The notes: generated by a model from the sequence alone, not told the origin. A DNA stretch of 64,000 bases from Chloroflexota bacterium (GCA_020161935.1 JAIUNI010000017.1:62001-126000), one strand, 5' to 3'; positions 1 through 8,776 are shown, numbered from the stretch's first letter. Numbers and translations are program-made.

Positions 1-117
1 CGTGCCGAGGATGCTGGACAAGCGTTCGCCCAACCGCGGCCCCACAAACAGGTTCAGCAGGAACCCGATGAGTGGGATAAAAAGAATGAGTGTCACTAAT
101 GACGGGTAATTTTCCAT
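1..117 (-). CDS. nuoL: NADH-quinone oxidoreductase subunit L (NuoL), N-terminal fragment
   Basis: Only the first 39 codons are in the window; the gene runs off the left edge. The ATG is at 117-115. The N-terminus has a short polar start followed by a hydrophobic helix (LVTLILFIPLIGFLLNLF) typical of NuoL TM1, then a basic, GER-containing loop. NuoL is an antiporter-like proton-pumping membrane subunit of complex I. The position directly after nuoK on the same strand is the canonical nuo order and is the main support, because too little sequence is visible to test NuoL motifs. Confidence 0.8.
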   Translation of the reverse strand, partial: MENYPSLVTLILFIPLIGFLLNLFVGPRLGERLSSILGT

Positions 118-168
118 AATGCCCCTCTGTATCGAGCAGACTTCATCAGCGTTTACCGACTACCCCAG

Positions 169-203
169 TATTACAACTCGGTACTCGATACTCACGACTC
201 GGC
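169..203. repeat. degenerate 7-bp-phased tract (STRR-like)
   Basis: The word ACTC starts at 176, 183, 190 and 197, exactly seven bases apart each time, with variable bases between. The tract lies in the nuoK-nuoL gap, just downstream of the nuoK stop. It resembles the short tandemly repeated repetitive heptamers described in cyanobacteria; homology is not claimed. Confidence 0.6.
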
Positions 204-213
204 GCTGCTCTGC

Positions 214-516
214 CTACCCTTCCATCTGGTGCAGTTCGTCGACGTTGATGCTTTTCTTGGTGTGGAAGATCGCTACGATCAATGCGAGACCGACCGCGAC
301 TTCGGCAGCGGCGACCGCGATGACGAAGAACACGAACAAGTGCCCTTCCATCTGGTTCCACTGTTTGGCGAAGGCCACCAGCGCGAGGTTCGCCGCGTTC
401 AACATCAGTTCAACCGACATGAACAGCAGGATGGCGTTTTTCTTCAACAGCACACCCATCGCACCTAGAATAAACAACACCGCGCTCAACATGACAAAAT
501 CGGTTGTATGAAGCAT
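214..516 (-). CDS. nuoK: NADH-quinone oxidoreductase subunit K (NuoK)
   Basis: This 100-residue protein matches the usual NuoK length and has three hydrophobic helices (about 8-25, 28-50 and 60-85). It has the family pattern of an acidic residue in TM2 (FMSVELMLNAANLALVAF) and a second in TM3 (AAAEVAVGLALIVAIF), the glutamates used in proton translocation in complex I. The ATG at 516 is preceded by AGGAG about ten bases upstream. It lies between nuoJ and nuoL in the operon. NuoK is a membrane-arm subunit of NADH:quinone oxidoreductase. Confidence 0.97.
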   Translation of the reverse strand: MLHTTDFVMLSAVLFILGAMGVLLKKNAILLFMSVELMLNAANLALVAFAKQWNQMEGHLFVFFVIAVAAAEVAVGLALIVAIFHTKKSINVDELHQMEG

Positions 517-546
517 TCTTCATTCGCTCCTGAAATTCACGCTGCG

Positions 547-1863
547 TTAATCGCCAGCCGCCGGTTCATTTTGCTGGGCTGGCAAACGCGGCACAGCCTC
601 ACCCGCTACATCCTGCCCAATCTGGTCGCCAATGACGTTGGTCAGCGGCTTCATCACCTTGCGGCGGATGTCGCGGCGGCGCGGTTGGAAGCCTTCTTTG
701 TGGGTCAGGGCAATCGCACCGACCATCGCGGCCAGCAGCAGAATGGCAATCAATTGGAACGGCAGCATGTACTTGCTGAACAGCAGGTTACCAATCGACT
801 GCGGGCTGCCGAATGGCTCGACCGCTTTATCAACCAGCGGGATCGCCACGTTACGAGTGCTGCCGTCGAGCAGTTCTTCGGTTCCGAGTACCAGCACTTG
901 TGAGGTGTCCCGCGTGACTGTGTAGACATCAAGATTATTGAGGTTAGCAACCTGTGGCAGTTTGCCGAAATCCGGCTCGTTGGCATTCACTTCGGTAAAC
1001 ACCCACGAACGCTGGCTTGCATCTTCGCTCAAAAGCGGCAGTTCGACCAACGCGCCGGGTTGAATATCCGACAGGAGAACACGGTCATCACGCAGGGCGA
1101 GATTGGTTTCGGCGTTATCCGAGTCCGCGCCAAAGTCGATCAAGTTGACGGGCTTGCTGTAGCCGTTGAACACCGCCACACGTGCGGTACGCGAGTTCAC
1201 GGATTCAAGGTTGCTTTCGACAAGGCTGACCGTCGGCGGCGTGCTATCCGTGCCGCCGTAAGCGACTGCGGTATAGGTGTTTGCCTGACGTGTGGTTTGA
1301 CCGTTCAGTGAGAAGTTCACTGTTTGGACGACATCGGTTGTGCCTGTGGGGTTCAAGGTGATGGTGTAGTCGCCGGGGGCAACTGCTTCAAAGCCTGTCG
1401 CCTTGCCGAACTCCAAGTTGCTGGCAAACAGTTCACCATTGGCATAGACATCCACCGCACCGGCATACGGCGCAGCGTGGACGACGCGCAGTTGGGGTTG
1501 GCGTGTGATCGTCCCATTCAGGTCGATCCGCCCTGCACCGATGCTGTAGAAGGCCACGACGGCGAAAGACACGCCCAACGCGGTCGCGACAATTTCCAAC
1601 CAGCGGAAACGGCGCACCGGCGAGGTGGTTTTCTCGGCACCGAGGAGCATGATGACGAACAGGAACAACACCATGATCGCGCCCGCATAGACCGCAATTT
1701 GGATCATCGCGAGGAACGGTGCGTCCAACATCAGGTACATCAAAGCGACACAGGCAAAGTTCACAATGAGGAACAAGGCGCTGTGTACGGCGTTATCGCT
1801 GAGGAGCATGGCTACCGCAGCAAATACCGCCACTAGCATCACAATTATAAACAGTGCTTCCAT
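547..1863 (-). CDS. nuoJ: NADH-quinone oxidoreductase subunit J (NuoJ) with a large DUF4397-like insert
   Basis: At 438 residues this is more than twice the usual NuoJ length (about 165-200). Residues 1-110 hold four TM helices with the conserved NuoJ stretch YAGAIMVLFLFVIMLLG (57-74), and TM5 lies at about 366-387, followed by a 50-residue basic tail. Between TM4 and TM5, residues about 122-348 form a soluble beta-rich region. Its first half (RVVHAAPYAGAVDVYANG, a GDYTITL strand, then TYTAVAYGG) looks like a DUF4397 domain. A second, weaker copy seems to start near 225 (ARVAVFNGYSKPVNLIDFG). From known NuoJ topology the TM4-TM5 loop faces outside the cytoplasm, which suits DUF4397, a domain usually found in secreted proteins. 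The frame is continuous with no sign of a frameshift. The role of the insert is unknown. Confidence 0.93.
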   Translation of the reverse strand: MEALFIIVMLVAVFAAVAMLLSDNAVHSALFLIVNFACVALMYLMLDAPFLAMIQIAVYAGAIMVLFLFVIMLLGAEKTTSPVRRFRWLEIVATALGVSFAVVAFYSIGAGRIDLNGTITRQPQLRVVHAAPYAGAVDVYANGELFASNLEFGKATGFEAVAPGDYTITLNPTGTTDVVQTVNFSLNGQTTRQANTYTAVAYGGTDSTPPTVSLVESNLESVNSRTARVAVFNGYSKPVNLIDFGADSDNAETNLALRDDRVLLSDIQPGALVELPLLSEDASQRSWVFTEVNANEPDFGKLPQVANLNNLDVYTVTRDTSQVLVLGTEELLDGSTRNVAIPLVDKAVEPFGSPQSIGNLLFSKYMLPFQLIAILLLAAMVGAIALTHKEGFQPRRRDIRRKVMKPLTNVIGDQIGQDVAGEAVPRLPAQQNEPAAGD

Positions 1864-1952
1864 ATGTCATTCTCACTATTGGATGCTGACTGCCAACGTT
1901 TGTGCAGTTTAGCGCAAACTACGTCAGACTTCAAATCTCAAAACACACAATT

Positions 1953-1977
1953 AGGGGCGGATTTTAACACCGCCCCC
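1953..1977. other. stem-loop in nuoI-nuoJ gap
   Basis: The 212-base gap between nuoI and nuoJ contains a perfect GGGGCGG / CCGCCCC stem (1954-1960 with 1970-1976) and a nine-base loop. No T-run follows on the operon strand, so it reads as an mRNA processing or stabilising hairpin rather than a terminator. Confidence 0.5.
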
Positions 1978-2075
1978 GTTATTCCTCAATCATTTAGAGA
2001 CACTCGTAACCACGCCCCCGCGTATTCGGGATGACATGGTGAAAACTGCGTCAGGCAGCGTTGCCGGTTCATCAG

Positions 2076-2570
2076 CTACAGCGGGTTCTTCATGTCCGGT
2101 ATCGAACGGTTAAAGACACCCGGTTCAACCTTCTGGGGTGTATCGGGCATCCCTTCCGGCGGCGGGTCGATCAGCATATCTTTGGTGAAGATCGCATCGC
2201 GGCGGTCGGTAAAGCTCAAACGGTGTTCATGCCCCAACACAATCGCTTCGGTCGGGCAGGCATCTTCGCAGTAGCCGCAGAAAATGCAGCGCAGCATGTT
2301 AATTTCGTAGGTCTTGGCATAGCGTTCGCCGGGGCTGAAACGCGCCTCGTCGGTGTTCTCTGCCGCTTCAACCCAGATGGCATCCGCAGGGCAAGAAGCC
2401 GCGCACAGCGCACAGCCGATGCACTTCTCCAAGCCGTTGTCGTAGCGCTTGAGTTCATGCCGCCCTTTATAACGTTCGGAAAATTCCTGCACCTGTTCTG
2501 GATATTGAATCGTAACGGGTGTTTCCAGCAGGTGCTTAAATGTTGTTGCAAAACCGCGTATGACGTTCAT
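2076..2570 (-). CDS. nuoI: NADH-quinone oxidoreductase subunit I (NuoI), 8Fe ferredoxin-type
   Basis: This 164-residue protein is a normal length for NuoI. It has two classical 4Fe-4S motifs: C50-x2-C53-x2-C56-x3-C60 (CIGCALCAASCP) and C95-x2-C98-x2-C101-x3-C105 (CIFCGYCEDACP). These hold clusters N6a and N6b, which pass electrons from NuoG towards NuoB. The N-terminus carries the usual amphipathic start (FATTFKHLLETPVT). It is separated from nuoH by an AT-rich unrelated gene, which interrupts the usual H-I junction. Confidence 0.97.
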   Translation of the reverse strand: MNVIRGFATTFKHLLETPVTIQYPEQVQEFSERYKGRHELKRYDNGLEKCIGCALCAASCPADAIWVEAAENTDEARFSPGERYAKTYEINMLRCIFCGYCEDACPTEAIVLGHEHRLSFTDRRDAIFTKDMLIDPPPEGMPDTPQKVEPGVFNRSIPDMKNPL

Positions 2571-2617
2571 CTTCTAAAACACTCCTCACCATTTACTACA
2601 AAAGTGCAACGCCCAAT

Positions 2618-3145
2618 TTAGCGACCTAATGTCGGTATCGGGTAGAACAAATCAGGATTAAAACCAGTGTCTCTTGGGATAAAACTCAAGTTTGGACCAG
2701 TCTCGCCTCTTGCGACATTATCATTAGGATAGGCTACAAAACTTGAAAGCAACCCTGTTGTTCCATCATACACTAAAGATATTCCGCCAATATTCCTTGC
2801 AGATCCATCTACCCCACCATACATAAAAAATACAGGGACATTACCAATTGCTTTATATACAAATAGAGGGACTTCTCGATCTTGAGGCATCCCACCACCA
2901 CCTAACAATGTTAAGTATGAACCTCTAGTCATGAGCGCCCATTCCTCACGCTCTCGTTCACCTATCATACCAAAACCTTCTACAGCCTTACGCGCAATAT
3001 TCAACCATTCTTCTTCTGAATAAATGCTTGCACTATAATCTAACAACCTAGAATTTGCTTTCTGATCGAACGCTAAGTTCCGTCCAATTAGAATGCAAGC
3101 AATTAATAATAAAACAATTGCCAATGATATTCGGAGGTTGGACAT
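2618..3145 (-). CDS. AT-rich hypothetical membrane-anchored protein inserted between nuoH and nuoI
   Basis: About 175 residues. I chose the ATG at 3145 because it places an N-terminal signal or anchor helix (SLAIVLLLIACILIGRNLAF) at the very start; the open frame also extends to 3205. The rest is soluble and has no motif I recognise. It includes a YMKG-free, Gly-rich stretch (TLLGGGGMPQD) and ends in FYPIPTLGR. The DNA is visibly much richer in A+T than the flanking nuo genes and uses AT-ending codons, which suggests later acquisition. The 31 bases upstream (3189-3219) hold a GGTGTGA/TCACACC inverted repeat. Function is unknown, and nothing shows it is part of complex I. Confidence 0.65.
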   Translation of the reverse strand: MSNLRISLAIVLLLIACILIGRNLAFDQKANSRLLDYSASIYSEEEWLNIARKAVEGFGMIGEREREEWALMTRGSYLTLLGGGGMPQDREVPLFVYKAIGNVPVFFMYGGVDGSARNIGGISLVYDGTTGLLSSFVAYPNDNVARGETGPNLSFIPRDTGFNPDLFYPIPTLGR

Positions 3146-3238
3146 GCATTCATATTTCTCACAATTCTTGCTCAATGCTTTGGATATTGGTGTGACATCA
3201 ACCAAATGACATCACACCTTCAACCAAGAGAATAAACT

Positions 3239-5083
3239 CTACTTATTGGCCTTCTTCTCACGGATTTTGGCGAGCATGGCTTCCTTGTCGAACTTGGCCT
3301 TACCGCCAGCGGCTGGCTTGGGTGCTGCGGCAGTGTCCGCAGGATTGGCTTGGCTAACCGCCTCGGCCTTAACCGCTGCCGGTTTTTCGATGACCGCTTC
3401 GGTAGCGGCAGGAACAGCCTTCGGTGCGGCTGGCGCGGCAATCGTCTTTTGGGCGGGCAGCGCCTCGCCACCGAACGTCCCGTACTGCTTGGCAAAGGTG
3501 ACGCTGGGGTTTTCCGGCTTCTGCGCGGGCTTCGGCTCGACATAATTCGGGCTGGTCGCCGCGATCTTTTGCAGTTGGTCGATGAGGAAGGACAGCAGCG
3601 AGAACGGAATGGCGAGCAGCGCACCGACGAACGTCAGGATGCTCCAGCCAATACCGGTCTGAGCGCCAGACACGATTGGATCGTCCGCCATGTCTTCGAC
3701 TGGTGAGACCTCTTCCGTCTTGGAGAGGTTACGCAGGTACAACCACGCACCACCCACCACGACGACGAACAGGATAGCCGCCGCGATACCGTAAGCAAAG
3801 GTGCTTTGGAAAGCATCGCCCACGACCAGCGAAATGGCCGTCCACAGCACTGAAACCAACGCCAGTGGAAGCAGTATCTTCCAACCGAACTGCATCAGCC
3901 TGTCGTAACGGATACGCGGCAGGGTCGCACGAATCCAGACCATGAAAATCAGCAGGAGAATAGTCTTACCGATCATGACCAGCGGGCCGAGGATTGGCAC
4001 ACTGTTCGTCAGGCCGAAGCCGTCTTGATAACCACCGAGGTACAGCGCCGAGAAGATCAGGCTAATGGCAATCATACCGAGGTATTCGGCCATCATAAAC
4101 AGCGCGAACTTCATACCGCTGTATTCGGTCATAAAGCCTGCGGTCAATTCCTGTTCAGCTTCAACGAGGTCGAACGGCGCACGGCTGACTTCCGCCAAGA
4201 GAGCGATGAAAAGCACCGCTGCCGCTAACGGATTCTGGAAAATGAACCAGTTCCAGATCATTGGCTGTGCTTTGGTGATGTCACCGAGCGCCATGCTGCC
4301 GACGATCATCACCGGAACCGCCATACCGAGGCCGAGGGTAAGTTCGTAGCTAATCATCTGTGCGGAAGCCCGCAAACCGCCCAGCATCGAGTACTTGTTG
4401 TTGCTCGCCCAACCGGCCAGCACGATACCATAAGTGCCAATGCTGGTGATGCCGAGGATGTACAACACACCAACGCTGGGATCCGACAGGCCGAGCGGCA
4501 CTTGGTACCACAGGCCATCAAACCACGGCACCATAATGTCCGGCCCCAGCGGAATGACCGCCAGCACGACCAGCACAGGAACCGCTTTAATCATCGGCGC
4601 GATAAACCACACCCAGTAGGAAACACCTGCGGGGGTAATATCTTCTTTAGTAATCAGCTTGACCGCGTCCGCCGCTGGCTGCATCAAACCCATCGGGCCG
4701 ACACGGTTCGGGCCAACGCGCTGCTGGAACCACGCGATAAACTTCCGCTCGAGCAGCGTGGTATAAGCGAAGCCGGTGATGACCACCAGCAGCAAAACCG
4801 CCGAGTAGAGGAAGGCGTGAAGGGTCGAGCAGGCCGAATTGGTGCTGCAAATAACCACTTTTGCCGGATCAACGCGCCGTGAGGGGTTGAACACGAAATT
4901 CAGTATCGAGTCGCCGATGGTGAAGATCACGCCGCCGTTGCCCGAAAGCAAATTCACGACATCGTAGACCACCAAACCAACGACCGCTAACGCAATCAAA
5001 CCACCAACAATCATCGCAGGATGGATGCGGGAACCGCCGCCTGATCCTGAGCTTGGACGATTATCCATTGTTGATTCAGCCAT
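3239..5083 (-). CDS. nuoH: NADH-quinone oxidoreductase subunit H (NuoH), extended form
   Basis: About 614 residues against a usual 320-450. The ATG at 5083 is preferred over the upstream start (5119) because AAGGGG lies about six bases before it. The NuoH core includes the quinone-site signature ERKFIAWFQQRVGPNRVGP, the acidic loop RAPFDLVEAEQELTAGFMTEYSG and ATLPRIRYD. Unusual additions are an extra N-terminal TM helix (about 21-45) and, after the core, two more hydrophobic helices and a roughly 110-residue Ala/Pro/Lys-rich, probably disordered cytoplasmic tail. NuoH couples quinone reduction to the membrane arm. The tail composition is low complexity and could tether partners; this is inference. 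Confidence 0.95.
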   Translation of the reverse strand: MAESTMDNRPSSGSGGGSRIHPAMIVGGLIALAVVGLVVYDVVNLLSGNGGVIFTIGDSILNFVFNPSRRVDPAKVVICSTNSACSTLHAFLYSAVLLLVVITGFAYTTLLERKFIAWFQQRVGPNRVGPMGLMQPAADAVKLITKEDITPAGVSYWVWFIAPMIKAVPVLVVLAVIPLGPDIMVPWFDGLWYQVPLGLSDPSVGVLYILGITSIGTYGIVLAGWASNNKYSMLGGLRASAQMISYELTLGLGMAVPVMIVGSMALGDITKAQPMIWNWFIFQNPLAAAVLFIALLAEVSRAPFDLVEAEQELTAGFMTEYSGMKFALFMMAEYLGMIAISLIFSALYLGGYQDGFGLTNSVPILGPLVMIGKTILLLIFMVWIRATLPRIRYDRLMQFGWKILLPLALVSVLWTAISLVVGDAFQSTFAYGIAAAILFVVVVGGAWLYLRNLSKTEEVSPVEDMADDPIVSGAQTGIGWSILTFVGALLAIPFSLLSFLIDQLQKIAATSPNYVEPKPAQKPENPSVTFAKQYGTFGGEALPAQKTIAAPAAPKAVPAATEAVIEKPAAVKAEAVSQANPADTAAAPKPAAGGKAKFDKEAMLAKIREKKANK

Positions 5084-5130
5084 CAAAAGCCCCTTCAACT
5101 CTCTCTTAAACACACACAACTTAGATCAAC

Positions 5131-5157
5131 ATGCAGGGGCGCGTGCTGCACCCCTAA
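5131..5157. repeat. GTAGGG-type palindrome, degenerate copy (nuoG-nuoH gap)
   Basis: Imperfect palindrome of the form GCAGGGGCGCGTGCTGCACC followed by CCTA, filling much of the 80-base nuoG-nuoH gap. It belongs with the intergenic palindromes at 18955, 41502, 46018 and others. Confidence 0.5.
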
Positions 5158-5163
5158 AATTAC

Positions 5164-7650
5164 TTACGCTTTGGTGACTGACCCCGCCGAAATGGTCAGC
5201 GGTACAGGCACATCACTCAAGTGACGCGGCAGGACGACTGTCCCCTTCGGCGCACCCCCGTTGACATGGGCGCGTGCCACCACGGGCTGCGCTTCGCCAA
5301 CGGTAATGTGAACCGTGTCGCCGTTATTGATGCCCATTGTCTTGGCATCGGCGCTGTTAATTTCAACGAATGAGTCGGGAACGCGCGGGTGAACCAGTTC
5401 CGCCGGACGGAACACACGCTCACGGTTGTACAGGCGCGTCACCGGAACAACCATCACCTGCCCCGCTGGCAGACCCGCACCCGCACCACCACGCGCCGCC
5501 GGAGTCACCGACTCGCCCTTATCAGCAGTCGTCGGGATTTGGACACCGAGGCCGCCCTTGTTCTGGTAAGCCGTGCCACCGTAGTACAGGTCATGCCCGC
5601 CGACATCCGGGAACTGACGTTCAACCTTCGAAATATCGGCGTAGGTGCAGCCCGCGAAGGCTGGAATAGACTTGGCGATTTCTTGCATCACGCTCGCCGC
5701 CGAGAGCTTGACCTTGCCCTGTCCGAGCTTCTCACCGACGCGCCCCAAAATTTGCCACGCGGGAAGGGCTTCACCGAGCGGGCCTTGTCCGGTGTAGAAC
5801 CGCTGAACACGGCGTTCACCATTCACGAAGGAGCCATCACGTTCGGCGAAGCTCTGGATGGGCAGCGCGGCGGTTGCCCACTGTGGTGCTTCGTCTTTGA
5901 ACAGGCTCAGGTAAATGACGTTCTTGACCTTGCTCAACCACACTTTGGCAGTCGGGTCGTCGAGCAGCAGGTCAGCCTGTGCGACGATCAACACCTTCGG
6001 CGGGTTGTTGATGATGTCCTGTGTCACTTCGGGGGTAAAGCCGAAGTAGTGCTGACCCATGCCGTTCGCACCGGGCAGCGGCGAGAGCAGGCCGTTATTG
6101 GCCTTGCCGACATGACCGCTTTCGATCAAGAAGTTGACCGCACTTTGCATCAGCGCACCGCTGGCTTCGAGCGTCAAGCCTTCCGCACCCGCGACGACGA
6201 TCAGGTTCGCCGCTTCGGTCAGCTTCTTGGCGTAGTCGCCGTACTTCTCGCGGAGGATGCTAAAGGCGTTTGCCGCCTCAGCGTAATCGTAACGAATGCT
6301 TTCAGTGGCGAAGTCGTCCATGCGGGTCGGGCGAGCGTTCATGACCACCACATACGCGCCACGGTCGTGGGCTTGTTTAATCCGCAGCCGCCAAATCGGC
6401 ACTTCTTCTTCAAGGTCACTGGCGACAACCAGTACCGCGTCACCCTTGCCGAGTTTGCTCAGGTTCGTGCCGACACCAACACCCACCTGCGCGACCAAAT
6501 CCGCACCCGCGTGGGTTGGAGGCCATGCACCCAAACGCTTGCCACCCGAACCCTGCACCAATTGGCGCAGGGCATACAGGTCTTCATTGCTCAGGCTGCT
6601 GCCAGCAATCGCGGCGACATCATCGCCAGCGGTCTTAATCCGGTCAGCGACCAATTGCAGCGCTTCGTTCCAGCTCACCTGCGACAAGCTGTCGCCCTTG
6701 CCTGCCAGCGGTTCCAGCAAGCGGGTTTCGGTATCGCGGGTGAAGTGGTGACCGAAGCGGGTCTTATCGCTGATCCAGATTTCATTGACATATTCGTTCT
6801 GACGGGGCATCACACGCTTAATCATGGCCTTGCCGCCGAAGTCGCGGTCGAGGCGCGTGCTGAGGCTGATATTGCTGCCAGCCGCGTCGAACGGGCAGAT
6901 GCTCGGCACTTCCGACAATTCCCACGGACGCGCACCGAAGCGGAAGTCCGCAGTCGTGAGCGCACCGACGGGGCAAATATCGGTTGTGTTACCGGAGAAG
7001 TAGGTATCGAAACCGGGGTTGCTGTTGGTGATGATCTGCAAACGGCGGCCACGTTCGTGGAAGGCCAACACGTCATCGCCGACAACTTCCGCTTGGTAAC
7101 GGACACAGCGCGCACATTGGATGCAGCGTTCTTCATCAAGGAAGATCAGGTCGCCCAGCGGCACATGCTTGTCGAGGTGCTGCTTGTCGCTGAAGACCAT
7201 GCGCGAGCCACCGGGGCCATGCGCCATCGTCAGGTTTTGCAGCGGGCATTCACCGCCCTTGTCGCAAATCGGGCAGTCGAGAGGGTGGCTGGTGAGGATG
7301 AACTCGACCACGTTCTTCCGCGCGGCGACGACCGCATCGGTATTGGTGCGGATCGCCAAGCCTTCGCTGACCTTGTTGGTACAGGCGGTTTGCATCTTCG
7401 GCTGCCACTTGATCTGCGGCGTACCGGCATCATCCCGCACAATCTTCTTCTCTTTGGGGTCAAAGGCTGAACCCATCTCGACAAGGCACATACGGCACAT
7501 GCCGACCGGAGCCATCTTCGGATGGTAACAGAATACCGGAATGTCGTTACCGATCCACTTGGCGACATCCACCAGATTCTGCCCCGCCGGAACCTGATAT
7601 TCTTTGTCGTCAATAAAAATCGTGACTGTTTGAGTCATGTTCGCTACCAT
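5164..7650 (-). CDS. nuoG: NADH-quinone oxidoreductase subunit G (NuoG)
   Basis: This 828-residue protein has the NuoG order. An N-terminal 2Fe-2S ferredoxin domain has C41, C52, C55 and C90. Next comes the His-Cys3 4Fe-4S motif (HPLDCPICDKGGECP), then the second 4Fe-4S set (CIQCARC with TDICPVGAL). A long molybdopterin-oxidoreductase-like fold follows, which in NuoG has no molybdenum cofactor. The site that would bind the extra cluster N7 reads EVPSICPFDAAGSNI, so only one cysteine remains and N7 is very probably absent. The start at 7650 has GTGAGAT upstream; an in-frame ATG four codons later (7638) is also possible. Confidence 0.96.
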   Translation of the reverse strand: MVANMTQTVTIFIDDKEYQVPAGQNLVDVAKWIGNDIPVFCYHPKMAPVGMCRMCLVEMGSAFDPKEKKIVRDDAGTPQIKWQPKMQTACTNKVSEGLAIRTNTDAVVAARKNVVEFILTSHPLDCPICDKGGECPLQNLTMAHGPGGSRMVFSDKQHLDKHVPLGDLIFLDEERCIQCARCVRYQAEVVGDDVLAFHERGRRLQIITNSNPGFDTYFSGNTTDICPVGALTTADFRFGARPWELSEVPSICPFDAAGSNISLSTRLDRDFGGKAMIKRVMPRQNEYVNEIWISDKTRFGHHFTRDTETRLLEPLAGKGDSLSQVSWNEALQLVADRIKTAGDDVAAIAGSSLSNEDLYALRQLVQGSGGKRLGAWPPTHAGADLVAQVGVGVGTNLSKLGKGDAVLVVASDLEEEVPIWRLRIKQAHDRGAYVVVMNARPTRMDDFATESIRYDYAEAANAFSILREKYGDYAKKLTEAANLIVVAGAEGLTLEASGALMQSAVNFLIESGHVGKANNGLLSPLPGANGMGQHYFGFTPEVTQDIINNPPKVLIVAQADLLLDDPTAKVWLSKVKNVIYLSLFKDEAPQWATAALPIQSFAERDGSFVNGERRVQRFYTGQGPLGEALPAWQILGRVGEKLGQGKVKLSAASVMQEIAKSIPAFAGCTYADISKVERQFPDVGGHDLYYGGTAYQNKGGLGVQIPTTADKGESVTPAARGGAGAGLPAGQVMVVPVTRLYNRERVFRPAELVHPRVPDSFVEINSADAKTMGINNGDTVHITVGEAQPVVARAHVNGGAPKGTVVLPRHLSDVPVPLTISAGSVTKA

Positions 7651-7750
7651 CAGTTATCTCACTCGCATAAAAACTAGAGCATTTCTAGTGTAGCTAATCT
7701 CTGCCCAAAAGACGAGAACCGAATTTCCAATTTTAACGTTGGTACTGCCA

Positions 7751-8314
7751 TTATTGTACGGTTGGGAAAACTTGTTTAACCGGTAGTTTAAATCCCGGTA
7801 GTAAGTCCCCACCATCAATCGTATCCTCAACCCCTAGTAATTCGCGGTCATCGAGTGTCAAGGTTTCCACCAACTGCTTGCTCGGATACACCAACCAGAC
7901 CATTTTTGCGCCGTTTGCCAAGTAAAACGTCGCCTTATCTGCTAACTGTTTCGCGCTGTCATCCGGTGACTGAATCTCGATACACAGTTCAGGGATGTAA
8001 GGCGCAGCGCCGCGTGTTGTAATCGGATGTTCGTTCAGACTAAATGATACATCCGGTAAACGATCATTCCGTTTATCCTTCGCGGGTCTATGCCGGGACT
8101 CAACCGCGACCCATCCGATAGGATTGTTAAAGAGATACAGGTTGATAAAGGTGGCAAAGAGCGCCGCGATAATTCCGTGTTCAACCGTAACCATCTTTTC
8201 AACAATCTCACCTTCAATGAGTTCAAATAGGTGTTCACGGTTTTCGGGCAGCTTCAAAAAGGCTTCGAAATCGTCATCATTATAGAGTTGTCGTTCGAGC
8301 GGTTTTAAAACCAT
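7751..8314 (-). CDS. Uma2-family putative endonuclease (DUF820)
   Basis: 187 residues, the usual length of this family. Sequence features are FELIEGEIVEKM near residue 30, DVSFSL, then LCIEIQSPDDS and a YLANGAKMVWLVYP strand, which match the PD-(D/E)XK-like core of Uma2/DUF820 proteins (D...ExQ-type active site). AGGAGG lies nine bases before the ATG at 8314. These genes are abundant in Chloroflexota and cyanobacteria and have no settled role. It sits inside the nuo operon between nuoF and nuoG, with only about 15 bases to the gene before it, so it is likely co-transcribed; a functional link to respiration is not implied. Confidence 0.85.
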   Translation of the reverse strand: MVLKPLERQLYNDDDFEAFLKLPENREHLFELIEGEIVEKMVTVEHGIIAALFATFINLYLFNNPIGWVAVESRHRPAKDKRNDRLPDVSFSLNEHPITTRGAAPYIPELCIEIQSPDDSAKQLADKATFYLANGAKMVWLVYPSKQLVETLTLDDRELLGVEDTIDGGDLLPGFKLPVKQVFPTVQ

Positions 8315-8329
8315 CTTTACTGACCTCCT

Positions 8330-8776
8330 CTAATCCACCGGCGCAATAACCGTGCCGACCCAGCCGAACGTCCCCATATTATAACCGCTGATGGCCCATG
8401 CCCCGTTCCGGTACTCCAGTTGGAAAGCGACGAAGTGGCTGCCCTCTTCATCCACCGCTGTACCGGCGACATACCCGACATCATCCTGCACCGAGAAGTT
8501 GTTAAACTTCCAATCGCTAAAACTGTTGCCCGTAAAATCTTCTTTGAAGTTCCCCCGACTTTGTAGTTCTTGCAGGTCAGGGGTAAACATCGTGTAGGCA
8601 TCATCCAGCTTTTCGTCGCGCAGCGCGATCATAAACACGTTCGCCCTGTCGCCGACTTCCCGCCCTCTGTCCAGCAGCCCACGAAACAACAGAATGCCAC
8701 CGACCACTGATACCACACTGCATATCCCGAAACCGATCAGCAAAAAGAGGCCGAAACAGCCCCATCGCTTCATCAT
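8330..8776 (-). CDS. membrane-anchored NTF2-like (DUF4864/DUF4878-type) protein
   Basis: 148 residues. An N-terminal membrane helix (CFGLFLLIGFGICSVVSVVGGILLF, written here only in part as its 6-30 region) is followed by a small alpha+beta domain: a helix with FMIALRDEKLDDAYTMF, then strands ending FQLEYRNGAWAISGYNMG. This is the layout of small NTF2-like export-side domains. Its ATG overlaps the stop of the preceding gene by four bases (ATGA), so the two are translationally coupled. The family call rests on pattern only; the function is unknown. Confidence 0.7.
   Translation of the reverse strand: MMKRWGCFGLFLLIGFGICSVVSVVGGILLFRGLLDRGREVGDRANVFMIALRDEKLDDAYTMFTPDLQELQSRGNFKEDFTGNSFSDWKFNNFSVQDDVGYVAGTAVDEEGSHFVAFQLEYRNGAWAISGYNMGTFGWVGTVIAPVD

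Noticed and set aside
1954..1976. Terminator inside the nuo operon
   Set aside because: Strong stem but no T-run on the operon strand, and the operon clearly continues.
5389..7470. Very long open frame (693 codons) on the plus strand opposite nuoG
   Set aside because: It mirrors nuoG codons in a GC-rich gene, has no family motif and no ribosome-binding site; nuoG on the other strand is certain.
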